Source: Firmicutes bacterium AM55-24TS
Lineage (GTDB): Bacteria > Bacillota > Clostridia > UBA1381
Length of the DNA: 64,000 nucleotides
NCBI GenBank assembly: GCA_003460745.1
Contig: QTVU01000005.1
Span: 56,742 to 120,741 of the forward strand
Direction of reading: 5' to 3'
Shown here: piece by piece, positions 1-9,132 of the stretch
How positions within the stretch are numbered: position 1 is the stretch's first letter
How the letters are laid out: every line of letters starts with the position of its first letter
Program-made: the position numbers and the translations under genes
Notes under the pieces: model-generated
Databases searched by the model: none
What the model was told of the DNA's origin: nothing
Seen by the model: the letters and a program-made list of their open reading frames with translations, nothing else

Positions 1-1
1 C

Positions 2-259
2 GAACTTCCGAGTCATAAATTAAACAATCTTTGTGACGCACTCGGTATTCATTTTCATCATCACCGTGCTTATGATGACGCATATGCCTGTGCCGCGGTT
101 ATGGTTAGAATACTTGAAGATTACAGTCTTTTGAACCTTGATGAGGTTGAAGAATGTTTTGAAATGGAAATCGGTCACCTTACTCCGGATACTCATTTGA
201 AGTGTAAAAAGAATAAGAAGAAACAAAAGAAAAATTCAAAGAAAGCCGTCAATGAATGA
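2..259 (+). CDS. DnaQ-like 3'-5' exonuclease domain protein, C-terminal end (partial)
   Basis: The reading frame is open from the window edge to a TGA at 257-259, giving 85 residues of a protein that starts outside the window. It holds the third exonuclease motif of DnaQ/DEDDh nucleases, His-Arg-Ala-x-x-Asp-Ala (HHRAYDDAYACA, about residues 21-32 of the fragment), preceded by LNNLCDALGI, which matches the usual 'L..L...LGI..H.A..DA' pattern of DNA polymerase III epsilon-like exonucleases. The last 20 or so residues are a lysine-rich tail (KCKKNKKKQKKNSKK), likely disordered. A terminator overlaps the stop codon, so this is the last gene of its transcript. The family call rests on one motif, and the exact role (proofreading, repair or RNA turnover) cannot be told from the fragment. 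Confidence 0.72.
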   Translation, partial: ELPSHKLNNLCDALGIHFHHHRAYDDAYACAAVMVRILEDYSLLNLDEVEECFEMEIGHLTPDTHLKCKKNKKKQKKNSKKAVNE

Positions 260-269
260 CGGCTTTTTT
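242..269 (+). terminator. Rho-independent terminator of the exonuclease gene
   Basis: A 9-bp stem, AAAGCCGTC/GACGGCTTT, with a 7-nt loop that contains the end of the coding sequence, followed by a T run. The left arm lies inside the last codons. Confidence 0.85.
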
Positions 270-284
270 GATGTTAAATTGTTG

Positions 285-560
285 TTCGCCCCCTCAGTCG
301 TTTCACGACAGCTCCCCTCAAGGGGCGTCTTAAAAGCTCTCCTTGAGGAGAGGTGGCACGAAGTGACGGAGTGGCGGCAAAAAGGACGTTGTGGTGCCGT
401 TCCCTACGAAGTGTATGCGATTTTCGGGCGACCGATGATCGCCCCTACGAATTGCATATTTTTTTGTATCAGCCACACTTACAATCGGCTCCCCTTGAGG
501 GGAGCTGACGGCGGAACCGTCTGAGGGGTGGCAAGAGGGACGCCGAGGTACCGTCCCTTA
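285..560. repeat. Composite palindromic intergenic repeat, copy 1
   Basis: A 350-base gap without a credible gene is filled by short palindromic modules: CTCCCCTCAAGGGG, AGCTCTCCTTGAGGAGAG, a CACGAAGTGACGGAGTG block, GGGCGACCGATGATCGCCC and GCTCCCCTTGAGGGGAGC. The same modules recur in different order and orientation near 29570-29690 and 42815-42912. This is an interspersed, probably non-autonomous repeat family. The short open frame through it has biased, palindrome-driven content and no RBS, so it is not called a gene. Confidence 0.75.
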
Positions 561-610
561 TGAAGTGAATGCGGTTATAATCTACCATACAAGCAACTCA
601 CTCTGTTCTC

Positions 611-1126
611 CTACTTCAATTCTTTAATTTTAAATTCACCGTTTTCGTATATCATATATGTATGCGGATTACCGCCTTTGGGAATTGAAACAGAACCGGG
701 ATTTAAGTATGTAAAATCGCCCATATCCTCATTTGCCAAGATATGTGTATGACCGTTCACAAGGTAATCGCCTTTTTTTATCGGAGGCAAATTATTCGGA
801 TTGTATTTATGACCGTGAGTCAAATACAAGGTCTTTCCGTCAACGAATATAACCGCATAATCAGCAAGGACGGGAAATTCAAGCACCATTTGGTCTACTT
901 CCGTATCGCAGTTACCTCTTACACAAAGTATCTCGTTTTTAATGCCGTTTAAAAGTTCAATAACCTTTTTCGGTGCGTAATCTTTCGGCAAATCGTTTCT
1001 CGGTCCGTGATAGAGTATATCGCCGAGCAAAATCAACTTTTCTGCTTTTTCCTCTCTGTATGCCTCAACTGTTTTTTGGGCATAGTAGTACGAACCGTGT
1101 ATATCTGACGCAAACATTAACTTCAT
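611..1126 (-). CDS. yfcE: YfcE-type metallophosphodiesterase
   Basis: A 171-residue calcineurin-like phosphoesterase of the small YfcE/MJ0936 class, which hydrolyses phosphodiester bonds with two metal ions; the natural substrate in cells is not settled for the family. The metal-binding motifs appear in order: FASDIHG near the N-terminus, LLGDIL, VRGNCD, TLYLTHGH and VNGHTH. The length fits the family (E. coli YfcE is about 184). The second ATG (1126) is chosen because GGAG lies 8 nt upstream of it, while the first in-frame ATG at 1132 is only 2 nt from the RBS. The gene lies 11 bp downstream of a second, unrelated-length phosphoesterase on the same strand, so the two are probably co-transcribed. 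Confidence 0.9.
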   Translation of the reverse strand: MKLMFASDIHGSYYYAQKTVEAYREEKAEKLILLGDILYHGPRNDLPKDYAPKKVIELLNGIKNEILCVRGNCDTEVDQMVLEFPVLADYAVIFVDGKTLYLTHGHKYNPNNLPPIKKGDYLVNGHTHILANEDMGDFTYLNPGSVSIPKGGNPHTYMIYENGEFKIKELK

Positions 1127-1137
1127 ATTCATTTCTC

Positions 1138-1836
1138 CTAATCATGTAATTTTATCGGATTAAATCCCAAGTAATCGCCCGAAACAAGCTTATATTCAAT
1201 TCCGTTTATTGTCCCCTCAACGGCGTTTCTGTGTGCCGCCGCGTGAAGATGGCCGTAGATACACTTTGTTACAGGGTACTTTTTCATCATTTGTACAAAT
1301 TCATTTTCCTTAAGTGAAACAGGCATTGGCGGATAGTGCGTGAACACATATATTTCATTACATTCCTTTACGCTGTTTAATGACAATTCAAGTCTTAAAA
1401 CTTCCCTATCGAATATTTTTCTGTCCTCACCGCCGAAATTATCCCAACCGGGATTTATCCAACCGCGAGTACCGCAAATTGCAACGTCCTCATACATAAA
1501 CGAATTATTCTGTAAAAATTCTATATCATAAAAATCATGCTCTGCGGTAAACTCACGCAATTTATTCATTGTCGTCCACCAATAATCGTGATTGCCTTTA
1601 AGCAAAATCTTTTTACCGTTCAATTTATGCAAATATTCAAAATCTTTAATACTCTGTTCAAGATACGTTGCCCACGAAAAATCACCCGGCAAAACAACAA
1701 CGTCGTTTTCCTTTACGACCGACTGCCAATTATCCGCCAGACGTTCAACGTAATTTTCCCAGGCCTTACCGAATATATCCATCGGCTTGTCTATTCCGAG
1801 CGGAAGATGTAAATCCGCAATAGTATATAATGCCAT
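1138..1836 (-). CDS. Metallophosphoesterase (COG1768-like)
   Basis: A 232-residue cytosolic calcineurin-fold phosphohydrolase. Visible metal ligands are IADLHL (residues 6-11), LPGDFSW, LKGNHDYWW, VFTHYPP and YGHLHAA. The GNHDYWW variant and the length of about 230 fit the predicted phosphohydrolases grouped as COG1768, whose substrate is unknown. The start has AAGGAG 7 nt upstream. It is the first gene of a two-gene unit with yfcE; tandem phosphoesterases of two subfamilies suggest related but not identical substrates (inference). Confidence 0.85.
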   Translation of the reverse strand: MALYTIADLHLPLGIDKPMDIFGKAWENYVERLADNWQSVVKENDVVVLPGDFSWATYLEQSIKDFEYLHKLNGKKILLKGNHDYWWTTMNKLREFTAEHDFYDIEFLQNNSFMYEDVAICGTRGWINPGWDNFGGEDRKIFDREVLRLELSLNSVKECNEIYVFTHYPPMPVSLKENEFVQMMKKYPVTKCIYGHLHAAAHRNAVEGTINGIEYKLVSGDYLGFNPIKLHD

Positions 1837-1892
1837 ACATTTTCTCCTTAAAATTTATGATTATTATTATACCTCAATTTTTTAAATAAATC

Positions 1893-1927
1893 AAGAAAAA
1901 AGGCACTCCGTAGGAGTACCTCTTTTC
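1893..1927 (-). terminator. Terminator of the GH2 gene
   Basis: On the minus strand the arms AGGTACTCC and GGAGTGCCT (one U-G wobble) are followed by a T run. It lies 14 bp past the GH2 stop codon and is not palindromic enough to serve the plus strand. Confidence 0.75.
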
Positions 1928-1940
1928 GTGTCGTGTTGTA

Positions 1941-4900
1941 TTATTCTGCAACAGTTTTTACAACTGTGTGAACACCGTTTATGTTACCCGACAGCTTAAT
2001 CTGCATTCCTGCCTCATAAGCCGGAATTGTCAATGCGTTATCGGCAATATCTGCCGCTGTAATCTGTGTAAAGTATAGAATATCTTCACTCTTTACATCT
2101 GTTTCGTCAGCGTCTTTCTTCAGTGCCAGAACAACAACTTTTGCACCTGTATCGAATGCAGGAATGTTTGCAACATTTACCGATGTGCCGTTCTTAGCCG
2201 CTGTCATATTTTCATCAACTGCTGTTTCTCCATCTGATGACAACTTTGTAAGAACAAATGCGTTAAACTTATCATTTACCTTATCAAATGTATCCGGTAA
2301 ATCCAAAGACATTGTCACCTTATTTGCACCGATTGTAAGTTGATCGCCGTATGCTTTCTTTAATGCGATTGATGTAAGTGCACCGAGATTATTATATGTT
2401 GCCGCAACGAATGTAACTTCATCACTGTAGTTAAAGTTCTTTGTAACATCAATTCTCTTAAACTTAGTCTTATCTTCATCTTCAAAACCAAACTTATTGA
2501 TTTCAAATATATCTGACGACTTAATTGTAAGTTTCTTGCTGTCATTCATACCGCCGCTTGTTGATGATACTCTTACATATACATCTTGAGCGTCTGCCAT
2601 TGCGTCAACATTTATCTTACCTGACGCATCAATAGTAATCTTGTCACTGCCCAAAGGATATTTGTTTTCTGCGTCATAAATATCATACTTAATCAAGTTT
2701 GAATTTAGGTAAGGGAATTCAATACCCTTTCTTGACGCCTTTGTTGAGGCCTGTGCGCTGCCGCCTGCAAGAACTGTCTGTGCGTCAACTGACAATGTCA
2801 GCTTATCAGGAGCTATGTTAAAGCTCATTACGTTATCTACGCAAGTACCTGCACTGATGTTGATATGATTTGCAGGGCTTTCTGCAAGATTACGAAGTGC
2901 ACAAGTCAAGATGTACGGTGTGCCTTCCGCACCTGTAAGAGGATTTACTCTCTTACCGTTTTCGTCATACTTATAAACTGTCATTACTGCATAAGCATTT
3001 GCGTTACCTGTTGAACACATAACCTGTACATTATACCAAGAATCCTTATCAATAGTCATTGATCCGACTGTCTTGTTACTTGCACCAAGTGCATTCAATG
3101 TTGTGCCGGAACTTGAAAGCTGCAAGCCAAGCTTACCCTTGTCGTTACTGAATACTGTCCAGCCGGCACCGTCCTTTGCAAACTTCATATCAGCCGAGTA
3201 AATAACATCTGATGATGTATTTGCAGGGAATCCTACAAAGTCATAAGCGGCTGTTACATTGTAATAACCCGAACCGTCCCATGAACCTTCTTCAAGAGTT
3301 GCACCTGAAACGTATTCTTCACACGCATTTGATGAAACGTATGTATCTGTGTACTTATCTTCATTACCTGTGTTCATATTTGCAGGAAGTATCTGTACTT
3401 TAACAGTACCTTGAACACTGCCCGACTTATTTGTACCTCTTACTGTGATTGTTTGAGGTACTGCGTCTTCTGTAACGCTTAGTACGCCGTCATTTGTGAT
3501 TGTGATATTTTTGTTGTTTAATGCTCTTAGATTTGCCTCGTTGCAAATAATGTACTTCAAGTCACCGTCGCCCGGTGTTACTGTAGCACCGTCAAGTGAT
3601 GCAACTGCTGTAATCTGTGTATTTTCACCGACTCTTACTGTTGCTTTATCAGCTGATAAAGTAAGTGTATCGTATGTATCTGTTGATGTGTCAACCGCGT
3701 CTACATCAATAGTCTTTGACGCATATACGCCGTTTGTCGCTGTTGCACGAACTGTAATCTTTTGCTTTGACGCATTTGCACCGATTGTAAGCAATCCGCT
3801 TTCTGAAATTGTTATGTTTTCGTCATTCAGAACTGCGTCATTTGCCTCGTTATATACTGCCCATGTTACAGCAGGTGCTGTGATGTATTGGTCAAGTCTT
3901 GTTGCACCGTAAGTGAACAACATTGTTTCACCGGCTTTAATTGTATCGCTTAAGCTGTCAAGTGAAATTGTATCTGCACCAAGATTATACAGTGCTATAT
4001 TATCAACACTTGTATTTGCAAGTATATTTAGATGTGACACACCGTTTCCGTTAGATGCTGCCATATTTCTGAGAGGCATACCCGTAACCTTTTGTACAAA
4101 TGTCTTTGTGCCGTCTGAATTGTATTTCCATACATACATATCAACATTTGCGTCAGCCGCACTGTAACGTCCTACAAGTGCGATATGATACCATGTATTT
4201 GTATCTGCACCAATCTTTGTATCTGTATAATCCTTGCCGCCTCTTTGCATTTGAATTGTACCGTTTCTGAATACAACCGCACCTGCAACCTTCTTATCAC
4301 CATTGTCTTCAGGTGTGAATCCCGCGCCGTCTGCGTCAAATCTTACATCAAGTGAAATCATTACGTCAGCCTTTGTATTGGCCGGATATGCACATTCACT
4401 TTCAAGACAATATTCACCGTACTTATTATTGCCGTATGAACCTGTCTTAATATACTTTGTTCCGTCAGGAGCACCGTTTTCGATTGTTGCGGCTACAACT
4501 TTATCACCCGTGATTGATGTAAGTGTACTTGATTCACCGTCCATTGACGCTGCCAAAGTATCAAGATTTTGAGGTGTACCTACTGTTGAATCGTCCGCAA
4601 ACAATCCCACAATACCGTCCACGATTGAATTCTTAACACTTGACAGACTCAAAAGTGCATTATCGCCGTCATCTTCTTTGCTGAACAATGCTGTTGTGTC
4701 TGCTTTTTCGCTTTTGCCGATTACAACCGGTTTGCAAATAGGTGTAGCCATATCGCTTGCCCAAAGCATAACTTTCATATCGTCTGTTGTTACAAAGCTT
4801 GATGATACAGGATAATCATTGTATGCACCGCTCTTATCAAGTGTAACTTTCTTTGTATCAATGCTCTTTAGAGTCTTATCTGCGTTATAGCTTGCGAATA

Positions 4901-7286
4901 TCAGGTTTGCATTTTCAATAGCGTCTACAGCCGTAACTCTTGCTGTACCGTTAGCATATTCAAGAACTGCATTTGAAGCATTTTCTGCGTTGTATATTAC
5001 GTTAGCAGTCTTTGTATTTTCGTTCATATTGTAACTTACACCGTCAAGATAGCCAAGTACAGCACCTATATCCGATACAAGTTCACCGTCTTTATACTCA
5101 ATCTGAGCATTTAACAGGTTCTTGTCAGCACCCTTATTTACAAACAAAGTTGTTGAACCGTTTTGAATATCAATTTGTGTGTAACCGTCTTTCAAACCGC
5201 CTGTGATTGAAACAATCGGCAAGCTGCCGTCTGTGTATGACGGAACGTCACCCTCTGTTTGAATTGTGTATTCAATATTCGGATTGACTTTCTTTAAAGC
5301 CTCCAAAGTCTTGATTGCGTCACACAATACGCCTGTTGTTGTATCAGGTCTGTAAGGTGATTTTGTATATCCTGTTATTGTTGTGCCGTTAAGCTTCATT
5401 TCATACTTATCAACATCTTCGTCAGGGTCGATTGTGTATGTATTGCCGTTATCTGAGAAATCAGCAGTTGCACTACTGCCAAGCGTCTTTAGTGACGGAA
5501 CTGTTTGTTGAATTACCTGTGCAACATCGCCTTGTGCGAATGCACGTTGCATTTTTGTTGTCAAACCGCCTGTCATATTAAGATCGTCTGTTGAATTGAT
5601 TGTAGCCGTTACAGGCGCTTGACCTTCAAGAGATGCTGATAGAGTAATTGCACCTGCATTTCTTGTTGAACGAACAAATATTCTGTTTGTACCACATTCT
5701 GCATAGCAGTAATCAGTGTTGTTTGTTGTAATCTTATCGCCTACACCGCTGTTGTAACCGCCAAGAAGAACACCTTCACCGTTTAATGAAAGATTAATCT
5801 TGTCATATGCAAGCGGACAAGTGTTTCCGTCTTTATCTACTACTGCAACGTCAAAGTATGCAATATCACTGCCGTCTGCGATAAGTCCGTCAGGGCCTGC
5901 AACAGGAGTGATCTTCAATGTTGTTGCCTCGCCTGTTGTTGAGATATAGTCTTCTGCAACAACTTCATCTCTTGCGTCATATGCAACAGCCTTAACTGTA
6001 CCCGATTCTGTTACATCAATACCTGAGAATGAATATATAAATGTGCTGTCAGGCTTTGTTGATGTACCCTTTAGCTTATCATTAACGTAAAGTTCGACCT
6101 TTGAAAGACCTGCCGAACCGATAACATAAACTGTCTTGTTCTTAGGATCACGTTTGCCGTATTCGCCTGTTTCTTCCCAATATGTACCGTTGTATGACTT
6201 TAGCGGATAGTTATATGTATCGTCGCTAAGTTGCGGATAATTCCAGTGACCTACGATATGCAATTTAGGTGTCGTTGACTGAATTGTCTGCATTGTATAG
6301 AATACGTCTTTCTTTATTCTTACAGGGTCAACCTTACCTGATGTACGGCAGTTTTCACTACCTGTGTTTCTGTTATGCATATTTGAGTCTGACCATACCA
6401 TTATAGCCGCAGCCGAATAGTAGTCATTACCTGATAAACCGCCTACACGGTCTGAATAAAATTCATTGTAAGCTCTTGCGTCTACCAATGAAAAATCTTC
6501 CGATGTAAGGTCGTGTATATCGTAACCGTCCGTCTTTGACGCACCTGAACCAAGCCACTTGTTTCTGTAATCATAGTCAGGTGGTGAGAAGTCATCCCAT
6601 ACACGTCTCGGAGCCTCTTCACGGGCATATTCTGTTTCCATAATAGGAACATACTTCTTTATAGCCGCCATTGATGCCTTTGCATTGCTTGCATGTCTGT
6701 TAAGCATTGTGCCGACATAATCAGCCGCTTGAATTTGGTCTGTTGATGAAATTGTACGGCAACCGCAGAATCTTTCACCGTTAGGGTCAAGAGTATTCTT
6801 TAGGTCTGTCATTTCCTGTTGGTGTGCCGCTGTAACTGCGTTGTTACCTGTTTCCCAGAAAATTACCGATGGCGAGTTTCTGAAATAAATCATTGCGTCA
6901 CGCATTGCCTCAACACGCTGATCCCATGCTCTTCCGTCAACGTCAGCCTCTTTATCACCTGCCGGACACGCCGATACTACACCGTACTTATCACCCGAAC
7001 GAATTTGTGACGGCTTTGGTGCAACGTGCATCCAACGGATAAAGTTTGAATTTGATTCCTTTATCCATTGCATATCAAGGTCTTGCAACCAATCGTTTGC
7101 CACACCGATTACAGCCCACTCATTTGTTGAACGCTGTGCGTAACCTGTAAGCCATACAGGCTGGTCGTTAATCTTCAAACCGCCGTCGTTTATATCATAT
7201 TCAACCTTGCGGAAACCTGTTGTTGTCTTTTGAACGTCAAGTACGTTTCCTTCGCTGTCCTTTAGGACCGTATATACGTCATACAA
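1941..7286 (-). CDS. GH2 glycoside hydrolase, catalytic and C-terminal part (frame-shifted downstream fragment)
   Basis: This is the larger, downstream part of a secreted family 2 glycoside hydrolase whose N-terminus is the adjacent fragment in another frame. It begins inside the second Ig-like domain (YDVYTVLKD), not at a real start codon. The (beta/alpha)8 barrel covers about residues 30-340. NSPSVIFWETGNNA (137-150) aligns with the family's 'NHPSIIxWSxGNE' acid/base motif, but the expected Glu is Asn149. PIMETEYA (215-221) is the likely nucleophile region. After the barrel come an Ig-like domain (about 450-545), a 'KVMLW' module near 840, two LamG/concanavalin-like regions (about 900-1080 and 1290-1430) with bacterial Ig-like repeats between, and a C-terminal beta module. 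Substrate cannot be fixed; beta-galactoside, beta-glucuronide or a pectin side chain is possible. The C-terminal modules probably bind glycan or the cell surface (inference). Confidence 0.85.
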   Translation of the reverse strand: MYDVYTVLKDSEGNVLDVQKTTTGFRKVEYDINDGGLKINDQPVWLTGYAQRSTNEWAVIGVANDWLQDLDMQWIKESNSNFIRWMHVAPKPSQIRSGDKYGVVSACPAGDKEADVDGRAWDQRVEAMRDAMIYFRNSPSVIFWETGNNAVTAAHQQEMTDLKNTLDPNGERFCGCRTISSTDQIQAADYVGTMLNRHASNAKASMAAIKKYVPIMETEYAREEAPRRVWDDFSPPDYDYRNKWLGSGASKTDGYDIHDLTSEDFSLVDARAYNEFYSDRVGGLSGNDYYSAAAIMVWSDSNMHNRNTGSENCRTSGKVDPVRIKKDVFYTMQTIQSTTPKLHIVGHWNYPQLSDDTYNYPLKSYNGTYWEETGEYGKRDPKNKTVYVIGSAGLSKVELYVNDKLKGTSTKPDSTFIYSFSGIDVTESGTVKAVAYDARDEVVAEDYISTTGEATTLKITPVAGPDGLIADGSDIAYFDVAVVDKDGNTCPLAYDKINLSLNGEGVLLGGYNSGVGDKITTNNTDYCYAECGTNRIFVRSTRNAGAITLSASLEGQAPVTATINSTDDLNMTGGLTTKMQRAFAQGDVAQVIQQTVPSLKTLGSSATADFSDNGNTYTIDPDEDVDKYEMKLNGTTITGYTKSPYRPDTTTGVLCDAIKTLEALKKVNPNIEYTIQTEGDVPSYTDGSLPIVSITGGLKDGYTQIDIQNGSTTLFVNKGADKNLLNAQIEYKDGELVSDIGAVLGYLDGVSYNMNENTKTANVIYNAENASNAVLEYANGTARVTAVDAIENANLIFASYNADKTLKSIDTKKVTLDKSGAYNDYPVSSSFVTTDDMKVMLWASDMATPICKPVVIGKSEKADTTALFSKEDDGDNALLSLSSVKNSIVDGIVGLFADDSTVGTPQNLDTLAASMDGESSTLTSITGDKVVAATIENGAPDGTKYIKTGSYGNNKYGEYCLESECAYPANTKADVMISLDVRFDADGAGFTPEDNGDKKVAGAVVFRNGTIQMQRGGKDYTDTKIGADTNTWYHIALVGRYSAADANVDMYVWKYNSDGTKTFVQKVTGMPLRNMAASNGNGVSHLNILANTSVDNIALYNLGADTISLDSLSDTIKAGETMLFTYGATRLDQYITAPAVTWAVYNEANDAVLNDENITISESGLLTIGANASKQKITVRATATNGVYASKTIDVDAVDTSTDTYDTLTLSADKATVRVGENTQITAVASLDGATVTPGDGDLKYIICNEANLRALNNKNITITNDGVLSVTEDAVPQTITVRGTNKSGSVQGTVKVQILPANMNTGNEDKYTDTYVSSNACEEYVSGATLEEGSWDGSGYYNVTAAYDFVGFPANTSSDVIYSADMKFAKDGAGWTVFSNDKGKLGLQLSSSGTTLNALGASNKTVGSMTIDKDSWYNVQVMCSTGNANAYAVMTVYKYDENGKRVNPLTGAEGTPYILTCALRNLAESPANHINISAGTCVDNVMSFNIAPDKLTLSVDAQTVLAGGSAQASTKASRKGIEFPYLNSNLIKYDIYDAENKYPLGSDKITIDASGKINVDAMADAQDVYVRVSSTSGGMNDSKKLTIKSSDIFEINKFGFEDEDKTKFKRIDVTKNFNYSDEVTFVAATYNNLGALTSIALKKAYGDQLTIGANKVTMSLDLPDTFDKVNDKFNAFVLTKLSSDGETAVDENMTAAKNGTSVNVANIPAFDTGAKVVVLALKKDADETDVKSEDILYFTQITAADIADNALTIPAYEAGMQIKLSGNINGVHTVVKTVAE

Positions 7287-8452
7287 GTTCGGAGATCAGG
7301 ACTCCAGAACTTCATATCTTCACATTTTGCACTTGCGACGATTTTTGTTACGTCAACAGTTTCTGTGCTTGTTGCCGCAGGGTTATCGTCATAGGCGTCA
7401 TCAGGTACTGTTGTCATAAAATGAGAATCTGCACCTGTATCTTTTGCTGTCTTAACCGATGTTGCGTCACTTTCAAATGAATATCTCAAATAAGGTTGCT
7501 TTGTATGGTCTGCGTCAACGTCTGTTGAGTCCTTGTTAGGGTCAACCATTTCAACGACATTTACTTCCAAAGTAACGTCCTTATCTGCATCTTCATTTCT
7601 TACTTCACCCTCAACTGTGATTGTTGCCGACTTTCCTCTTATATCAAAGTCTGTCGCATAAATATAATTACCTTTTGTTTTAAGGTTATTATATAGTGGT
7701 AAAGTCTGATAAGTCTTACCCTTTGCGTAAAGAATTACGTCACCTGTGATACCGCCTTGAACTTCATTAAAGTCCTTTGTGTTCCATTGATAACCGTAAC
7801 CGTCTGCCGCACCCGGTGTACTGCCCGGTTTTGTTTCTTTTGTTACCTTTGTTGTGTCAGACTGACCTCTGTCAGCCGCGTTATCTGTCGCAACTGCTAT
7901 AAGGTTGTCTTGACCCGGTTTAACGTAATCTGTAATATCAAAGCCTGTTGCCGCGATACCTGCCTCATAGTAACCGACTATTTCGCCGTTTACATATAGG
8001 TAAACAGAGTTTCTTACCGCCTCAAATTCAAGGAAAAGTTTCTTTCCTGCATCTGATTCAGGGATTGTTATATGCTTTCTGTAAAACATAAAACCTCTGT
8101 AAAGTCCTGCCTCACCGGCATCGTAACAAGCACCGTCAAACGAATCTTCCGCGTTTATCGGATGCGGTACACTGACCGTATCCCAATCGCTGTCATCATA
8201 ATCTGCATCGTAAAAGTTCTTTCCGTCTTTTGCGACGCTTGCCGATGCCTTAGCAAGCGGATATTCACTTCCGTCTGCCGCTTTTTTGAACTTCCAGTCG
8301 ACGTTCATATTATATGTAACCGCCGGACTTTCCGGTTCTTCGTATACAGCAGAAGTTAGTTCTTCGTCTGCAAAAACCGGAACTACCGCTAATGACAACA
8401 TCATCTGTAATGCCAACAGCAGTGAACAAAAAATACTTATTTTTTTCTTCAT
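7262..8452 (-). CDS. GH2 glycoside hydrolase, signal peptide and N-terminal sugar-binding part (frame-shifted)
   Basis: The first part of the same GH2 gene: a signal peptide (MKKKISIFCSLLLALQM..., cleavage near VFA-DE at about residue 29), then the jelly-roll sugar-binding domain (NVDWKFKK to NLIAVATDNAADR, about 50-200), then the Ig-like domain. The frame runs through KFWSPDL and then out of frame to a premature stop. Adding one T in GATCTCCGAAC (about 7293-7303) restores WSPDSPNLYDVYTVL, the usual GH2 'WSPdnPnLYxvxt' junction with the downstream fragment. The repaired protein would be about 2,170 residues. GAGGAGG lies 9 nt before the ATG. The gene stands alone between two terminators, so it is transcribed from its own promoter. 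The defect is either a real lesion or a sequencing deletion. Confidence 0.87.
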   Translation of the reverse strand: MKKKISIFCSLLLALQMMLSLAVVPVFADEELTSAVYEEPESPAVTYNMNVDWKFKKAADGSEYPLAKASASVAKDGKNFYDADYDDSDWDTVSVPHPINAEDSFDGACYDAGEAGLYRGFMFYRKHITIPESDAGKKLFLEFEAVRNSVYLYVNGEIVGYYEAGIAATGFDITDYVKPGQDNLIAVATDNAADRGQSDTTKVTKETKPGSTPGAADGYGYQWNTKDFNEVQGGITGDVILYAKGKTYQTLPLYNNLKTKGNYIYATDFDIRGKSATITVEGEVRNEDADKDVTLEVNVVEMVDPNKDSTDVDADHTKQPYLRYSFESDATSVKTAKDTGADSHFMTTVPDDAYDDNPAATSTETVDVTKIVASAKCEDMKFWSPDLRTCMTYIRS

Positions 8453-8494
8453 TTTTCATTTCCTCCTCTTTTATATGCTTTAATTATTGATTTA

Positions 8495-8503
8495 ATTATA
8501 TCA
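8495..8503 (-). promoter_or_regulatory. Candidate promoter -10 of the GH2 gene
   Basis: The minus strand reads TGATATAAT, an extended -10 (TGnTATAAT), about 42 bp before the GH2 start. No good -35 lies 17 bp upstream, which is usual for extended -10 promoters. No operator-like dyad was seen in the 230-bp gap. Confidence 0.4.
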
Positions 8504-8621
8504 AATTTTAAACATTAAAGAATTGCATATCTTGTTTTAAATATTGCAAAAATTGCTTTTCTTTGTGACAACTGTACAGCTTGTATATTTTAATATTGTT
8601 TTTTTGTGCATTTTTACATAC

Positions 8622-8652
8622 AAAAAAAGCAGTAACCATAGATTACTGCTCT
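8622..8652 (-). terminator. Terminator of the iorA-iorB-paaK-ACT operon
   Basis: Arms AGCAGTAA/TTACTGCT with a 7-nt loop and seven T on the minus strand, 30 bp after the ACT-domain gene stop. Confidence 0.88.
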
Positions 8653-8681
8653 TAATATATCGTTATTTTGCAAAAGTTGTT

Positions 8682-9116
8682 TTACATTCTGTAAACTTCT
8701 TCAGGTGAAACAACCGTTACATTTTCGTCTTTAAGCACTTCAAGTGCCTTTTCGGGATTTTCAACACGAACAATCACAAGTGCACCCTTATCGCTCTTAC
8801 CGATAAATGCGTACATATATTCAATAGAAATACCTGCATTTTTAAGTTTTTCAATTTCACCCGCAAGTCCGCCGGGCTTATCTGCAACCGCAAGTGCAAT
8901 AACGTCAGTAACCTTTACGACAAGATTATTGCTCTTTAGAATTTCAGCCGCTTTATCCGGGTCGTTTACAATCATTCTCACAATACCGAAATCAGTAGTA
9001 TCCGCAATCGACAATGCACTGATGTCGATACCGTTCTTTCCTATTACATTAAGTATATCCGAAAGTCTGCCTGATTTATTTTCCACAAAAACAGATATTT
9101 GTTTAATCAGTTTCAT
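8682..9116 (-). CDS. Tandem ACT-domain protein of the ior/paaK operon
   Basis: A 144-residue protein made of two ACT folds (about 1-68 and 71-140), each with the ACT pattern of a beta strand followed by a Gly-rich turn: VENKSGRLSDILNVIG and VADKPGGLAGEIEKL. ACT domains bind small ligands, mostly amino acids, and regulate enzymes. Free-standing tandem ACT proteins of this size are commonly found next to indolepyruvate oxidoreductase and phenylacetate-CoA ligase genes in anaerobes. Here it follows paaK by 16 bp and has a strong RBS (GGGAGG, 8 nt before ATG). A role as sensor of aromatic or other amino acids for the neighbouring enzymes is an inference from context. Confidence 0.85.
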   Translation of the reverse strand: MKLIKQISVFVENKSGRLSDILNVIGKNGIDISALSIADTTDFGIVRMIVNDPDKAAEILKSNNLVVKVTDVIALAVADKPGGLAGEIEKLKNAGISIEYMYAFIGKSDKGALVIVRVENPEKALEVLKDENVTVVSPEEVYRM

Positions 9117-9132
9117 AGCTTTTACCTCCCTA

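Noticed and set aside
252..524. 90-codon open frame after the first terminator
   Set aside because: It runs through the palindromic repeat modules, has no RBS, and its sequence is dictated by inverted repeats shared with two other gaps.
3496..4572. Long open frames opposite the GH2 gene
   Set aside because: Shadows of a repetitive, biased coding region; no RBS and no domain, and codon periodicity belongs to the minus strand.
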